Assembly: GCA_040218535.1 (NCBI GenBank)
Contig: JAVJRG010000005.1
Span: forward strand, 434,001-498,000
Source of the DNA: Lacipirellulaceae bacterium
Lineage (GTDB): Bacteria > Planctomycetota > Planctomycetia > Pirellulales > Lacipirellulaceae
Length of the DNA: 64,000 bases
Direction: 5' to 3'
The notes under the pieces were generated by a model. The model searched no databases. It saw only the letters and a list, made by a program, of their open reading frames with translations, and was not told the origin of the DNA. A program made the translations under genes and the position numbers. How positions within the stretch are numbered: the stretch's first letter is position 1; every line of letters begins with the position of its first letter. Shown here piece after piece: positions 1 to 10,039 of the stretch.

Positions 1-2
1 AT

Positions 3-914
3 CGTTCGGCCACGATCAAAGACCGAGTCGATAACTGGACATCAAAATCGAAGAGAGAGGTTAGTGGCCAGATCACGGGCACGGTGAAGTACCATCGTCA
101 ACTCTCGGGAAAAGACATTCGTCCCCGCGATGTGGTCGTCTGGCTACCTCCCGAGTACGACACTTCGAAAGACTGTTATCCTGTCCTTTACATGCACGAT
201 GGTCAGAATCTCTTCGATCCGAAGACCAGCTCATTCGGGGTGGACTGGCAAGTTGACGAAACGTGCACCCGCTTGATTGAAACGAAGATCATCGGGCCAA
301 TCATCGTTGTTGGTATTTACAACACCCCTGAACGCAGTCGAGAGTATCTTCCTGGCGAGAAAGGGAATGCCTACACGCGGTTCGTTGCCAGCGAAGTTAA
401 GACGCTTATCGACAAAGAGTATCGCACCATGCCGAGCCGCAAATTTACTTGGGTCGGTGGTTCATCTGCAGGCGGGATAGGTGCCTTTCGCATGGTTTGG
501 GAGAGTCCAGAAGTCTTCTCCAAAGCGATTTGCATGTCACCGGCTTTTAAGTTTGAAAAATCTCCCGGCGAAGTGGTGGTCGACTATGTCGCTACCGTCT
601 TGAAAACGGAGCAACCGCCTGAGGGTGTGGCCTTCTATATCGACAATGGTGGCGTTGGATTGGAAACCCGATTGCAACCCGGTGTCGACGCCATGATCGA
701 AGCTCTGGAACAGAAGGGGTTCCAACGAGAGAAAAACCTCAGGTATCTCTTCTCGAAAGAAGCTCCTCACTCAGAATCAGCCTGGGCGAAGCGATTCCCA
801 CAAGCGATTGAGTTCCTCTTCCATGCTCCGCCAAGATCGAAGTCGCATGGCAAACGTGCCCAAGAACTCACCCCGAGAGCTGAAAGATCAGATCAAGACC
901 AATCGTCAAGATGA
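3..914 (+). CDS. alpha/beta-hydrolase fold esterase (Fes/esterase D-like), 5' partial
   Basis: Serine esterase of the enterochelin-esterase/esterase D superfamily. Visible marks are the strand signature VVVWLPPEYD, the YPVLYMHDGQNLFD block, the nucleophile elbow GGSSAGG (serine near codon 125 counted from the GTG at 84) and a C-terminal PHSESAW histidine region. A GTG at 84 could start the protein, but the same frame is open without a stop back to base 3 and encodes a plausible extension ending in SGQITGTVKYHRQLSG. Related planctomycete esterases carry an N-terminal sugar-binding-like domain ahead of this block, so I infer the real start lies outside the window. The last 47 bases overlap the 3' end of the convergent lipoprotein gene. 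Substrate unknown. Confidence 0.8.
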   Translation, partial: RSATIKDRVDNWTSKSKREVSGQITGTVKYHRQLSGKDIRPRDVVVWLPPEYDTSKDCYPVLYMHDGQNLFDPKTSSFGVDWQVDETCTRLIETKIIGPIIVVGIYNTPERSREYLPGEKGNAYTRFVASEVKTLIDKEYRTMPSRKFTWVGGSSAGGIGAFRMVWESPEVFSKAICMSPAFKFEKSPGEVVVDYVATVLKTEQPPEGVAFYIDNGGVGLETRLQPGVDAMIEALEQKGFQREKNLRYLFSKEAPHSESAWAKRFPQAIEFLFHAPPRSKSHGKRAQELTPRAERSDQDQSSR

Positions 915-1455
915 GCAGCTCCTCTTGTTCGGGACTTAGTTGTTTATCTTTCGGTATGTTGAGCAGTGGACGGATCCAATTCGGCACTTCCATTCCAAAA
1001 TCGTCGGCGATCGCCTTAAAAGCTGTTGGTAGGTGTTCTTGTCCAGTTGCGTCTCGTGATTTATCTCGCCACTGACTGACGGATTCTTGTAATTTGCTTG
1101 GTAGGGGAATGTTTCCATTCTCATCGGGCTCAGCTCCTAGCTTGGCAGCCATTTTTTTGAGCTTGTTCATATACTTTGAGACGACTTGGTCTGGGGCAGT
1201 CGTCGGATCCTGCAAAACGATTAGCTTGCGCATCTCTGCCCGCATAGCAGGGGTGAAGCCCAATATCGTAGGCTCGCTGTCGGCGACCGTTACTTCCTTC
1301 GCTGGGGTCTTTCCTTCAGACTTCTCGGCAGAGGTTTCCTCCGGGGATTCCACCTCTTGAGAGCTCTCTGCTTCCGAACTTCCTGGGAACTCAGGCGAAC
1401 TGCACCCCGACGCAATCAATAAAGCTGCAGCGAACAAGAATGCGTGGCCTTGCAT
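868..1455 (-). CDS. putative lipoprotein, function unknown
   Basis: About 195 residues. The N-terminus is a short hydrophobic signal ending in LLIASGC, which resembles a lipobox with cysteine 18 as the lipidated residue. It is followed by a 35-residue Ser/Glu/Lys-rich linker typical of lipoproteins and then a mostly helical soluble domain. No known domain was recognised. The open frame continues far upstream, antisense to pfkA, but the ATG at 1455 has a GGGAAG ribosome site and begins a proper signal sequence, so I place the start there. It is divergent from pfkA and convergent with the esterase, overlapping that gene's end by 47 bases. Confidence 0.7.
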   Translation of the reverse strand: MQGHAFLFAAALLIASGCSSPEFPGSSEAESSQEVESPEETSAEKSEGKTPAKEVTVADSEPTILGFTPAMRAEMRKLIVLQDPTTAPDQVVSKYMNKLKKMAAKLGAEPDENGNIPLPSKLQESVSQWRDKSRDATGQEHLPTAFKAIADDFGMEVPNWIRPLLNIPKDKQLSPEQEELLILTIGLDLIFQLSG

Positions 1456-1653
1456 TGGTCTTCCCTTTGAACACGATGAAGAGGACGAGCTTATTGAAGA
1501 GACGGCGCCGAGATCGTACATCGCGAACGATTGTGCCAGTGATCGCGATTCTAACGGCAAAACCAACTCCAGGAAAGCAATCGGGCGGCCGATCTGCAAC
1601 CTATTCTTACGAATCAGGTTGATTGCCAACAATTTCAAGAGAGGTCGGTAGAG

Positions 1654-2886
1654 ATGAGCAAAGGACGAATTGGGATTCTCACAAGCGGGGGCGATTGCCC
1701 AGGGCTTAACGCAGTCATTCGTGGCGTCGTCAAGGCTTCTGAGCAACTCGACTATGAGTGTGTTGGCTTTCTGAAAGGTTACGAAGGTCTTTACGACCCC
1801 GTCCGCTACATCAACCTCACGTGCAAGAACACGACCGGCATTCTCAACGAGGGCGGTACGATACTCGGTTCGACGAACAAGGGCCGTTTCGCGGCTACCG
1901 TCGGTGTTGATGATCGTGTCGATCTCGACCCTGAGTTGCTCGAAGGCGTGAAGACAACGATCAATCAGCTTGACATCAAAGGTTTGGTATGTGTTGGTGG
2001 TGATGGCTCTCTTGCCGTAGCGGAGCAGTTCCACGAATTTGGTATCCCCGTTGTTGGTGTGCCCAAGACCATCGACAATGATCTCTCGGCGACAGCCTTC
2101 ACCTTTGGTTTCGATAGTGCGATTCAATGCGCCACCGAAGCTCTTGATCGGCTCCACACCACGGCCGCCAGTCACGAACGCATCATGGTACTCGAAGTGA
2201 TGGGTCGCCACGCCGGTTGGATCGCCCTTCATGCCGGAATTGCTGGCGGCGCCAATGCGATTCTGATTCCAGAAATCAACTGGAACTACGAAGACGTCTG
2301 CCACAAGATTCTCGATCGCGAAAGCCGCGGCCATCGTTTCTCGTTGATTGTTGTCGCCGAAGGGGCTGAACTTCCTGAGGGGGGACTTGTTGGCAAGCAG
2401 CAAGCAGGCGCCCAAGCCAAACTCGGCGGCATCGGGCAGGTCGTAGCGCAGGAAATCGAACACCGTCTGCATCGGGAGACACGCGTCGCCGTTTTGGGTC
2501 ACTTACAACGGGGCGGATCGCCGACCACTTTCGATCGAGTTTTGGCAACGCAGTACGGAGCTCACGCTGTGCGGCTTGTTGTTGAAAAACAATTCGGACA
2601 CATGGTCTGCTACAACCCACCTGAGATTTCCAGCGTGCCGATCATCGAGGCGGTCAATCAACTTCGTACGGTTAATCCCAACGGATCGGCCGTCCAGGCA
2701 GCACGCGCTTTAGGGATCACCTTTGGCGATCTGCCCATTGACGCCAGCCCGTTTGCCAGCGTGCTAGGAAATGTCGAGCACATGGTGGATAGCGACGATG
2801 CCGCCACGGCAGAGGATGTGGAACTCGACGCGGAATTCACCCTCGAAATGGCAGAGGCTGCCGCCGAGGAAGCCCTGGCAGAGTGA
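1654..2886 (+). CDS. pfkA: 6-phosphofructokinase, group III (ATP type predicted)
   Basis: Phosphorylates fructose 6-phosphate to fructose 1,6-bisphosphate in glycolysis. The 410-residue protein begins with the nucleotide loop ILTSGGDCPGLNA. GGDGS at residues 115-119 and PKTIDND at 137-143 decide the donor: in this family a Gly after GGD (E. coli position 104) allows ATP, while the Lys of PKTIDND (position 124) is shared with pyrophosphate-dependent enzymes. Gly plus Lys is the combination of group III ATP enzymes such as those of actinobacteria. MGRHAGW and the LGHLQRGG block are also intact. A GAGAGG ribosome site precedes the ATG. The last ~40 residues are an acidic, alanine-rich tail beyond the usual core. 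Confidence 0.93.
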   Translation: MSKGRIGILTSGGDCPGLNAVIRGVVKASEQLDYECVGFLKGYEGLYDPVRYINLTCKNTTGILNEGGTILGSTNKGRFAATVGVDDRVDLDPELLEGVKTTINQLDIKGLVCVGGDGSLAVAEQFHEFGIPVVGVPKTIDNDLSATAFTFGFDSAIQCATEALDRLHTTAASHERIMVLEVMGRHAGWIALHAGIAGGANAILIPEINWNYEDVCHKILDRESRGHRFSLIVVAEGAELPEGGLVGKQQAGAQAKLGGIGQVVAQEIEHRLHRETRVAVLGHLQRGGSPTTFDRVLATQYGAHAVRLVVEKQFGHMVCYNPPEISSVPIIEAVNQLRTVNPNGSAVQAARALGITFGDLPIDASPFASVLGNVEHMVDSDDAATAEDVELDAEFTLEMAEAAAEEALAE

Positions 2887-2925
2887 TTCCACACATCTGC
2901 TTGCTTTTGATGGGCTTCCATTGCG

Positions 2926-2931
2926 TATAAT
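2926..2931 (+). promoter_or_regulatory. -10 element (TATAAT) of the 2941 gene
   Basis: A perfect TATAAT ends 9 bases before the ATG at 2941. The best -35 candidate is TTGCTT at 2901-2906, with a long 19-base spacer, so it is weak. If used, transcription would start about 3 bases before the ATG, giving an essentially leaderless message. This fits the absence of a ribosome-binding site before that ATG. Confidence 0.45.
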
Positions 2932-2940
2932 CTAGACGTA

Positions 2941-3804
2941 ATGGAAGGCACTGGAACGAGAGAATCCGAGCAAGACGAATTCCAGCCGTGGGGCAATTGG
3001 GAGCCTACGGAGTCGGCGTGGCCCCAGCAGTTAGTTCTTCCGCTATTGCTTGCCTTAGCGTGGCTGCTTTTCGAGCTCACCGCCAACGCGACGCTTTGCG
3101 TCTTCGTGGCGTGCTTGAAATTCGGCTGGCAGGACTTTCGCACTGCTATCTGGCTCCGTCGGACCGATCCAGTACGGGCGCGTGGAAAGTCTGGCTTTTG
3201 GTTCTACCTAAGTTCGGGCATTTGGAAGACCGCCATCGTCCCTATCTTGGCGGTATTCATCATTGGTCTTCTTTGGGGATTATTCGCCAGCCGTGCGTTT
3301 GGTGCCAACGAGGCAATTCTCCGGCAGATACACGCCGCGATGAGAGTCGGCGTCGGAGCTTCAGCCATTCTTGTGATCGTTGTCGGCATCGCCTCACTAA
3401 CTACCTGGAAGAACAACTTACGGATGTGGGTGCATCACGATTTGCACCATTCACGTCGCGAGAATGTTTGGCCGCCTGAATGGCCCTATCCGCTTTGGAA
3501 GCACGACAATCGTGGAAGAGCGATTCTCGCCACGGCACTAATCGTTCTGACGATTACGCTTCCTGCCGTGTTGTTTCCCTTCGCCGTAATGCTTGCCCCT
3601 GGCGCTGAGATAACCGTCGTTTTGGGAATCGTTTTCGGCGTGCCAATTGGAGCCGCGTTTGCGTACGCACTGCTACGCGAACGAATCTTTGCAATCACCC
3701 CCGAGCAGTGTTGGCCCGAGTCGCACATTACGACGCCTGAAGACATTGCGCAGGAGGCGGTGTTGGAAGCACTAACGACACACGATCCGAATCTTTACGG
3801 CTAA
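2941..3804 (+). CDS. multi-pass membrane protein, function unknown
   Basis: 287 residues with about five hydrophobic segments (roughly residues 29-57, 95-117, 135-160, 195-220 and 223-245) between charged loops. A central loop is histidine-rich ([13 protein letters not shown]), and the C-terminus ends in a soluble acidic helix. I do not recognise a family. The gene follows pfkA by 54 bases but seems to have its own promoter, and its stop overlaps the convergent acs stop by 4 bases. Confidence 0.65.
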   Translation: MEGTGTRESEQDEFQPWGNWEPTESAWPQQLVLPLLLALAWLLFELTANATLCVFVACLKFGWQDFRTAIWLRRTDPVRARGKSGFWFYLSSGIWKTAIVPILAVFIIGLLWGLFASRAFGANEAILRQIHAAMRVGVGASAILVIVVGIASLTTWKNNLRMWVHHDLHHSRRENVWPPEWPYPLWKHDNRGRAILATALIVLTITLPAVLFPFAVMLAPGAEITVVLGIVFGVPIGAAFAYALLRERIFAITPEQCWPESHITTPEDIAQEAVLEALTTHDPNLYG

Positions 3805-5768
3805 TCCTCATCGCGCAGTTTTGCCAACGCGGCATAGTCCTCGAGTGTGGTCGTGTCGCCAACGATTTCTTTCCCTGCCGCGATATCCTTCAGCAATCGT
3901 CGCATGATCTTTCCACTGCGTGTCTTCGGTAACGCGTTGGTAAAACGAATGTCATCTGGCTGTGCAAGCGCACCGATTTCGGTCCGCACGTGCTGCTTCA
4001 ACTCGTTGCGGAGTTCATCATTCGGTTCCGCATCGGTGAGTGTGACGAATACGGCAACTGCCTCCCCTTTCAGTTCATGAGGCCTGCCTACAGCAGCCGC
4101 CTCAGCGACTTTCGGGTGGCTTACCAAGGCGCTTTCGATCTCGATCGTACTGAGCCGATGTCCCGAGACATTCAGCACGTCATCAATTCGACCCATAATC
4201 CAGTAGTAGCCATCCTCGTCGCGACGAGCATTGTCGCCGGCTAGATATTTTCCTGGGACTTTGCTCCAGTAAACTTCCCGATAGCGATCCATATCGCCCC
4301 AGATGCCGCGGAGCATCCCCGGCCAAGGGTGTGCGATTGTCAGCCAGCCCCCTTGGTTCTCGCCAACCTCGTTGCCATCTTCATCGACGATCTGGGGAAT
4401 AATCCCGGGCAAGGGCTTCGTGCAGCTACCGGGCTTCGTGGGAATCGCCCCCGGGAGCGGGCTCATCATGATGCCGCCGGTTTCCGTCTGCCACCACGTA
4501 TCGACGATTGGGCATTGCTCGTTGCCGATCTTTTCGTGGTACCACATCCAAGCTTCAGGGTTGATGCCTTCGCCGACGGTTCCTAACAGACGCAAGCTGG
4601 AAAGGTCGTGCTTTTCAACGTGATGATCGCCCCACTTGATGAAAGCGCGAATCGCCGTCGGTGCCGTGTAGAACGTGGTCACCTTGTATTTTTCGACGAT
4701 TGCCCAGAAACGGCTTTCGTCAGGGAAGTTCGGCGCGCCTTCATAGACCACGCAGGTCGCACCCGCCGCAAGTGGTCCATAGGTGAGATAAGAGTGCCCG
4801 GTGATCCAGCCGCAATCGGCCGTGCACCAGAAGACGTCTTCGCCTTTGTGATCGAAAACCCACTGGAAGCTTTTCTTCGCATAAAGGTTGTAGCCGGCGG
4901 TCGTGTGTTTGATTCCTTTGGGCTTCCCAGTGGAACCGCTTGTGTAAAGAATGAAAAGCGGCGTCTCGCTGTCGAGCGGGGTCGCCGGGCAATCGTCGGA
5001 GGCTTGCTCGGTCAAATCATGCCACCAATGATCGCGTCCTTCTTGCATTGTCACCTCATCGCCGACCCGTTTCAGTACGATGCAAGTTTCAACGCTCGGC
5101 GACTTGGCGAGGGCCTCATCGACAATCGACTTCAGCGGCAACGTCTTGCCCCTTCGCCAAGCGGCGTCAGATGTGAGTTGCACCTTTGCTTGGGCGTCGT
5201 TGTTGCGGTCTGCAATCGCCTCGGCAGAGAATCCGGCAAAGATCACCGAGTGAATAGCTCCAATCCGTGCACATGCGAGCATCGCGATGGGCAGTTCAGG
5301 CGTCATCGGCATGTAGATCGAGACGACGTCTCCTTGCTCGACGCCGACGCTCTTCAGGACGTTTGCAAAGCGGCAAACTTCCTTGTGCAATTCCGTGTAG
5401 GTGAGCGTCTGTGTGTCACCAGGTTCGCCCTCCCACAGGATCGCCGTTCGGTCCCCGTGGCCCTGTTCGAGGTTGCGATCAAGGCAGTTGTAACTGACGT
5501 TCGTCTTGCCGCCGACAAACCACTCCGCCACGCAACTCTGTTCATTCCAATTCAGCGTTTCACCAAAAGGCTCGAACCAGTGCAGCTCTTTCTTGGCAAG
5601 CTCTGCCCAAAAAGCTTGTGGGTCAGCTGCTGCTTCATCCCAGATGCTCTGGTAATCATTCATCGACTTTAGGCAAGCTTTGGCCGAAAAGTCCGCTGGT
5701 GGCGGGAACAAGCGGCTTTCCTGCATGACTGTGTCGATTTGCTTGTTTGCATCGGGAGAGGTCGACAT
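3801..5768 (-). CDS. acs: acetyl-coenzyme A synthetase (AMP-forming)
   Basis: Activates acetate to acetyl-CoA through acetyl-AMP. The 655-residue length equals the family norm when the ATG at 5768 is used; the frame is open 26 codons further upstream but those residues are not Acs-like. Motifs in order: N-terminal [12 protein letters not shown] block, P-loop [11 protein letters not shown], adenylate-binding [10 protein letters not shown], hinge and [19 protein letters not shown], and C-terminal [13 protein letters not shown], whose lysine after SG is the catalytic lysine controlled by acetylation in characterised Acs enzymes. It is monocistronic and convergent with the membrane protein gene. 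Confidence 0.95.
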   Translation of the reverse strand: MSTSPDANKQIDTVMQESRLFPPPADFSAKACLKSMNDYQSIWDEAAADPQAFWAELAKKELHWFEPFGETLNWNEQSCVAEWFVGGKTNVSYNCLDRNLEQGHGDRTAILWEGEPGDTQTLTYTELHKEVCRFANVLKSVGVEQGDVVSIYMPMTPELPIAMLACARIGAIHSVIFAGFSAEAIADRNNDAQAKVQLTSDAAWRRGKTLPLKSIVDEALAKSPSVETCIVLKRVGDEVTMQEGRDHWWHDLTEQASDDCPATPLDSETPLFILYTSGSTGKPKGIKHTTAGYNLYAKKSFQWVFDHKGEDVFWCTADCGWITGHSYLTYGPLAAGATCVVYEGAPNFPDESRFWAIVEKYKVTTFYTAPTAIRAFIKWGDHHVEKHDLSSLRLLGTVGEGINPEAWMWYHEKIGNEQCPIVDTWWQTETGGIMMSPLPGAIPTKPGSCTKPLPGIIPQIVDEDGNEVGENQGGWLTIAHPWPGMLRGIWGDMDRYREVYWSKVPGKYLAGDNARRDEDGYYWIMGRIDDVLNVSGHRLSTIEIESALVSHPKVAEAAAVGRPHELKGEAVAVFVTLTDAEPNDELRNELKQHVRTEIGALAQPDDIRFTNALPKTRSGKIMRRLLKDIAAGKEIVGDTTTLEDYAALAKLRDED

Positions 5769-5879
5769 CCTAGGGTTCCTCGGAAGAGAAGAATCGGAAT
5801 GAATAGTGCAGTTATTGTGACGTAGTTCAATTGTCGACGCAACCAACAGAACTCGTTGCCTGACAAGTGGTTAGCTTGT

Positions 5880-5909
5880 TTGCAGTGGATGTTCAAACTG
5901 TGTTACAAT
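5880..5909 (+). promoter_or_regulatory. candidate sigma-70 promoter for the PSD1 gene
   Basis: TTGCAG at 5880-5885 and TACAAT at 5904-5909 are separated by 18 bases, 44 bases upstream of the ATG at 5954. It lies between the divergent acs and PSD1 genes. Matches are 4 of 6 and 5 of 6 to the standard hexamers; no experimental support. Confidence 0.35.
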
Positions 5910-5953
5910 AAAAGTCCCGCCTCGCACATTCCTACTCCGGCCTTCTGGATGCC

Positions 5954-8446
5954 ATGCGACTCCCGATACTCATTTGCTGTATCGCTCTTGTAGCTCAAAG
6001 CTGCTCGGATGCAGCAGAGCTTACTTCGTCGCCGGAGAAAGAACTCTTCTTTGAAAACAAGATACGTCCGCTGCTGGCCGAGCATTGTTGGGATTGCCAT
6101 AACGCCGATTTGGCTGAGTCTCGTTTGCGGCTCGATAACTTGCAGGCCATCCTCGACGGTGGGGATCGTGGGCCGGCCTTAATACCAGGTGATGCCAAAA
6201 ATAGCCTGTTGATTCACGCGGTGAATCACAGCGAAGCCGAACTGCAAATGCCTGAGGGTGACAAGCTTTCAGCAAGAGAAATCAAGGACCTGGCAAAGTG
6301 GATCAACGAGGGCGCCATTTGGCCAGGACAGAAGGCTGAACTGCGAGGTCCCCGCAAGAAAGACGGGCCGCTGTTTACCGAAGCGGAGAAGAACTTCTGG
6401 GCCTTCACACCGCCAAGCGAACCTGAGTTCCCCGCCGTTCTCGACGAGGCTTGGGCGAAGTCGCCGATCGATCGATTTGTTCTCTCGAAACTCGAAGCGG
6501 CTGGGCTCAAGCCAGCTCCGCCAGCAGACAAACGGTCGTTAATCCGCCGCGCGTACTTTGATCTTATTGGATTGCCTCCGACCCCTGAGCAAGTCCAGTC
6601 GTTCCTGGATGACGAATCTCCTGAGGCTTTCGAAAAAGTCGTCGAAGAGTTACTAGCTTCTCCTCGCTACGGCGAACGCTGGGGTCGCCACTGGTTGGAT
6701 GTCGCCCGCTACGCGGATAGCAATGGGCTCGATGAAAACTGGGCGTTCGAGCATATCTACAAATATCGCGACTGGGTGATCGATGCTTTTAACGAGGATC
6801 TTCCCTACGACACGTTCGTCACTCACCAACTCGCGGGCGACCTCATCAAGCAGAAGCCCGATGAGACACGCGACGACTATCTCTATCGCGTTTCCGCGGC
6901 CGGATTCTTGTCGCTTGGGCCGAAGATGATCGCCGACGACGATCCCAAGAAAAAGAAAATGGACATCGTCGATGAACAGCTCAATACGGTCGGTCAAACC
7001 TTCATGGCGATGACGATTGGTTGCGCCCGATGCCACGATCACAAGTTCGACCCGATCCCAGCCTGGGACTACTACGCGATGGCGGGCATCTTTAAGTCGA
7101 CGCGGACGATGCAACATTTGAAAGTGGTTGCGCCGGTGTGGCTGCATGAGGTCAAACCCGAGGGGTACGACGACAAGCTGAAAGCCTTTAATAAAACGCA
7201 TGAACCAATCGTCAAGGCTCGAGATGATTTCTGGATCGAACACGCAAAGAAGTCGTTCTTGGCGGACGACATTGTTCCTGATGAAGTGAAACGGCGAGCT
7301 TTCAACAACGGTAAATTTAAACTTCCCAATAAGCCCCAACAGTGGGTGCCGAAGGAGCAAAGAAAACGCTGGCGAGAGTTAGAGAAGGCCGTCAAAGAAA
7401 GTGAGAACTCTCGCCCCAAGAAAATAACCGTGATGGCTCCCACCGAAGGCAAGCCTGAAGACCTGAAGGTGAGCCTCCGTGGTAATTATCTGACGCAGGG
7501 CGCACAGACCAAGCGACAGTTCCTCCGCATCATTGAAGGCGAAGAGCCGAAGCCAATCGAAACGAAGCAGAGCGGTCGGTTGGAACTTGCTGAGTGGCTC
7601 ACTACGCCAGACCACCCGCTCACTTCGCGTGTCATGGTCAATCGGATCTGGCGTTGGCGGTTTGGAACAGGGATTGTCGCCACAACGGATAATTTTGGTC
7701 GTCTTGGCGAACGTCCCTCGCATCCTGAACTTCTCGATTGGTTGGCCATAAAGTTCGTTGAGGATGGCTGGTCAATCAAAGCGATGCACCGCCGCATGAT
7801 GCTCAGTTCGACTTACCAGATGAGTACGCAGCACAATCCGGCTGCGACGGACATTGATCCAGAGAATCGTCTCCTGCACCGGTTCCCCAGAAAGCGTCTC
7901 GAAGCAGAAGCGATCCGCGACACCATTTTGTTTGTCAGCGATAACATCGACTTCACGATGCACGGTTCGCTCATGCCGCTGAAGGATCGGGCCTATGTGA
8001 CGGGGACCGGTTCGAACACGCATAGCTACGACAACGACCGTCGTAGCGTCTATCAACCGATTTACCGTAGTGCTGTCTACGATGTGCTGACCGCGTTCGA
8101 TTTCCCCGATCCGGCGACGCCTAACGGGGACCGCCAAGAATCAGTCATCGCCCCTCAGGCACTCGTGATGATGAACAGTCCGTTAGTGGCTAAGAACATG
8201 CGTCGCATCGCGGAGCGGCTGCTCGAAGAGTTCTCAGAAACCGAGCCTCGTATCGAGAGCCTCTACCAAAGGGCACTCTCACGGCCTCCAACCGACAATG
8301 AACTTGGCATGCTACGTGACTTCATCAATCAAGCAGTACAGCAAAACAAGACCGAAGGAATGAATCCCGAAGAAGCGATCCTTAACGCCTGGCAAAGTGT
8401 CGCGCGTATCGTTATTTCCTCAAACGAATTCCTCTACCTGAATTGA
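5954..8446 (+). CDS. PSD1 / cytochrome c-like DUF1549-DUF1553 protein
   Basis: Exported 830-residue protein of the large planctomycete family often encoded beside DUF1501 proteins. It has a Sec-type signal (residues 1 to about 21), a PSCyt1-like domain with the haem-type motif CWDCH at residues 45-49, then DUF1549 (about 165-375) with a second CARCH near residue 357 in the conserved GCARCHDHKFDPIPAWDYY block, and DUF1553 (about 530-790) starting near RLELAEWLTTPDHPLTSRVMV. The family is abundant in planctomycetes and thought to act in the periplasm, often in polysaccharide use, but its reaction is unknown. The DUF1501 gene follows on the same strand, the usual pairing. Confidence 0.9.
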   Translation: MRLPILICCIALVAQSCSDAAELTSSPEKELFFENKIRPLLAEHCWDCHNADLAESRLRLDNLQAILDGGDRGPALIPGDAKNSLLIHAVNHSEAELQMPEGDKLSAREIKDLAKWINEGAIWPGQKAELRGPRKKDGPLFTEAEKNFWAFTPPSEPEFPAVLDEAWAKSPIDRFVLSKLEAAGLKPAPPADKRSLIRRAYFDLIGLPPTPEQVQSFLDDESPEAFEKVVEELLASPRYGERWGRHWLDVARYADSNGLDENWAFEHIYKYRDWVIDAFNEDLPYDTFVTHQLAGDLIKQKPDETRDDYLYRVSAAGFLSLGPKMIADDDPKKKKMDIVDEQLNTVGQTFMAMTIGCARCHDHKFDPIPAWDYYAMAGIFKSTRTMQHLKVVAPVWLHEVKPEGYDDKLKAFNKTHEPIVKARDDFWIEHAKKSFLADDIVPDEVKRRAFNNGKFKLPNKPQQWVPKEQRKRWRELEKAVKESENSRPKKITVMAPTEGKPEDLKVSLRGNYLTQGAQTKRQFLRIIEGEEPKPIETKQSGRLELAEWLTTPDHPLTSRVMVNRIWRWRFGTGIVATTDNFGRLGERPSHPELLDWLAIKFVEDGWSIKAMHRRMMLSSTYQMSTQHNPAATDIDPENRLLHRFPRKRLEAEAIRDTILFVSDNIDFTMHGSLMPLKDRAYVTGTGSNTHSYDNDRRSVYQPIYRSAVYDVLTAFDFPDPATPNGDRQESVIAPQALVMMNSPLVAKNMRRIAERLLEEFSETEPRIESLYQRALSRPPTDNELGMLRDFINQAVQQNKTEGMNPEEAILNAWQSVARIVISSNEFLYLN

Positions 8447-8466
8447 TGGGCGACGCTAGTTTTTTT

Positions 8467-8526
8467 AGCCAAGGATTGCACGTATAAACTCTTGATTCAT
8501 CCGTGTCATCCGTGCAATCCGTGGCC
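8467..8526. repeat. inverted repeat of the ATTGCACGGAT family
   Basis: GCCAAGGATTGCACG is repeated inverted (one mismatch) as CGTGCAATCCGTGGC, with ATCCGTGTCATCCGTGC adjoining the right arm. The same core occurs at 53335-53400. It lies between the PSD1 and DUF1501 genes and follows a run of T, so in the RNA it could form a hairpin between the two cistrons. Confidence 0.6.
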
Positions 8527-8564
8527 AGAATTAACCATAAGCCAACTTGCAAACCTCAAACCCT

Positions 8565-9968
8565 ATGAACAACCACTGGATCACCAACGGCCAACTCTCA
8601 CGTCGTGACATGCTGCGCACTAGTAGTGCGGGGTTCGGTTCTTTGGCGTTGGCAGGACTACTGTCGAGCGAAGCCTCGGCCGGATCGGCGATCCCCGAGC
8701 CCTTGTTCGCCCCGCGAGCCAAGCGGGTGATCTTTATGTTCATGCACGGCGGGCCCTCGCAGGTCGATACGTTCGACTACAAGCCCGAACTGCAGCGCAA
8801 TCACGATCAGCCGTTCGGCTACGATCTGCCGCGGGTGACTTCGTCGAAGACCGGCAACCTGATGGCCAGCCCATTCAAGTTCCGCCAGTACGGCGAGAGC
8901 GGCATCCACGTCAGCGAAATCTTTCCGCATGTCGCAAGCTGCGTCGATGACATCTGCTTCATCAACTCGATGCATTGCAGTAACTCGCGGCATGGTTCGG
9001 CCTTGCTGGAACTTCACACCGGCAGCGACACCTTCATTCGTCCCAGCATGGGGAGTTGGATTTCCTACGGCCTGGGGACCGAGAACCAAAATCTCCCCGG
9101 ATTTATTACGATCTGCCCGACGCTCGGTCACGGCGGTTCGAATGCTTGGAGTAGCGCCTTTCTGCCCGCTCATCATGCCGGCACGCCCATCGGTTTTTCC
9201 AGCACGCGAGCCAAAGAAGCAAAGATTCGCTACATCAAGAACCACGACCACCAGCCGCTCACCCTACAGCGGCAAGAACTCGACGTCCTTCAACAGCTCA
9301 ATCGAGAGCATCTCTCGCGCAGCGGCGGCGATCAGAATTTGGAAAGCCGTATCGAATCCTTCGAGTTGGCGTTCCGGATGCAAACCACGGCACCAGAGGT
9401 ACAGGATCTATCCGGCGAAACGGAAGCGACCAAACGCATGTACGGCATGGACCGGAAGGAGACGGAAAACTTCGGCACCCAGTGCCTTCTGGCACGACGT
9501 TTCGCTGAAGCAGGAGTCCGCTTTGTCCAGGTCACGCACAGCTATAAGTGGGACGCCCACGGCAACTGTGAGCCCAACCATCGCAAGAACGCGAAGGAAG
9601 TCGATCAGCCAATTGCGGCCCTGATTCAAGATCTCAAGCAGCGAGGGCTACTCGAAGACACGCTCGTTGTTTGGGGAGGCGAGTTTGGTCGAACGCCAAC
9701 CACGCAGGGCTCCAATGGCCGCGATCACAATAACGTCGGCTATACCATGTTTCTCGCAGGTGGTGGCGTCAAGGGTGGTGTTCGTTACGGAGCGACCGAC
9801 GAGTTCGGCTACTTTGCTGCCCGTGACAAGGTTCATCTTCACGATCTACACGCGACGATTTTGCATCTGATGGGGCTCGATCACGAGAAGCTCACTTACA
9901 AATTCGCCGGCCGCGATTTCCGCCTGACTGACGTACATGGGCGGGTGGTTCACGAACTGTTCAGCTAG
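8565..9968 (+). CDS. DUF1501 protein with Tat signal
   Basis: 467 residues from the ATG at 8565; a TTG 18 bases upstream in frame is possible but less likely. The N-terminus has the twin-arginine motif SRRDMLR followed by a hydrophobic stretch and an AxA-like site, so it is probably exported folded. The rest matches DUF1501, a sulfatase/alkaline phosphatase-superfamily relative: [18 protein letters not shown] near the start, [54 protein letters not shown] and a C-terminal [19 protein letters not shown] block. It is the standard partner of the upstream PSD1 gene. Confidence 0.92.
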   Translation: MNNHWITNGQLSRRDMLRTSSAGFGSLALAGLLSSEASAGSAIPEPLFAPRAKRVIFMFMHGGPSQVDTFDYKPELQRNHDQPFGYDLPRVTSSKTGNLMASPFKFRQYGESGIHVSEIFPHVASCVDDICFINSMHCSNSRHGSALLELHTGSDTFIRPSMGSWISYGLGTENQNLPGFITICPTLGHGGSNAWSSAFLPAHHAGTPIGFSSTRAKEAKIRYIKNHDHQPLTLQRQELDVLQQLNREHLSRSGGDQNLESRIESFELAFRMQTTAPEVQDLSGETEATKRMYGMDRKETENFGTQCLLARRFAEAGVRFVQVTHSYKWDAHGNCEPNHRKNAKEVDQPIAALIQDLKQRGLLEDTLVVWGGEFGRTPTTQGSNGRDHNNVGYTMFLAGGGVKGGVRYGATDEFGYFAARDKVHLHDLHATILHLMGLDHEKLTYKFAGRDFRLTDVHGRVVHELFS

Positions 9969-10039
9969 TGGAATGGTTGAGACTGAGGGCTCGCTCAACA
10001 CGCCCCCAGCCACCCAGAGCAAAGACTTACAGTAAGACC

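Noticed and set aside
1456-2502. Minus-strand open frame extending the lipoprotein upstream for 349 codons
   Set aside because: Antisense to pfkA; composition is that of a shadow frame, and a signal peptide with ribosome site begins at 1455.
4608-5672. 354-codon plus-strand open frame inside acs
   Set aside because: Exact antisense of a highly conserved enzyme; no ribosome site or recognisable domain.
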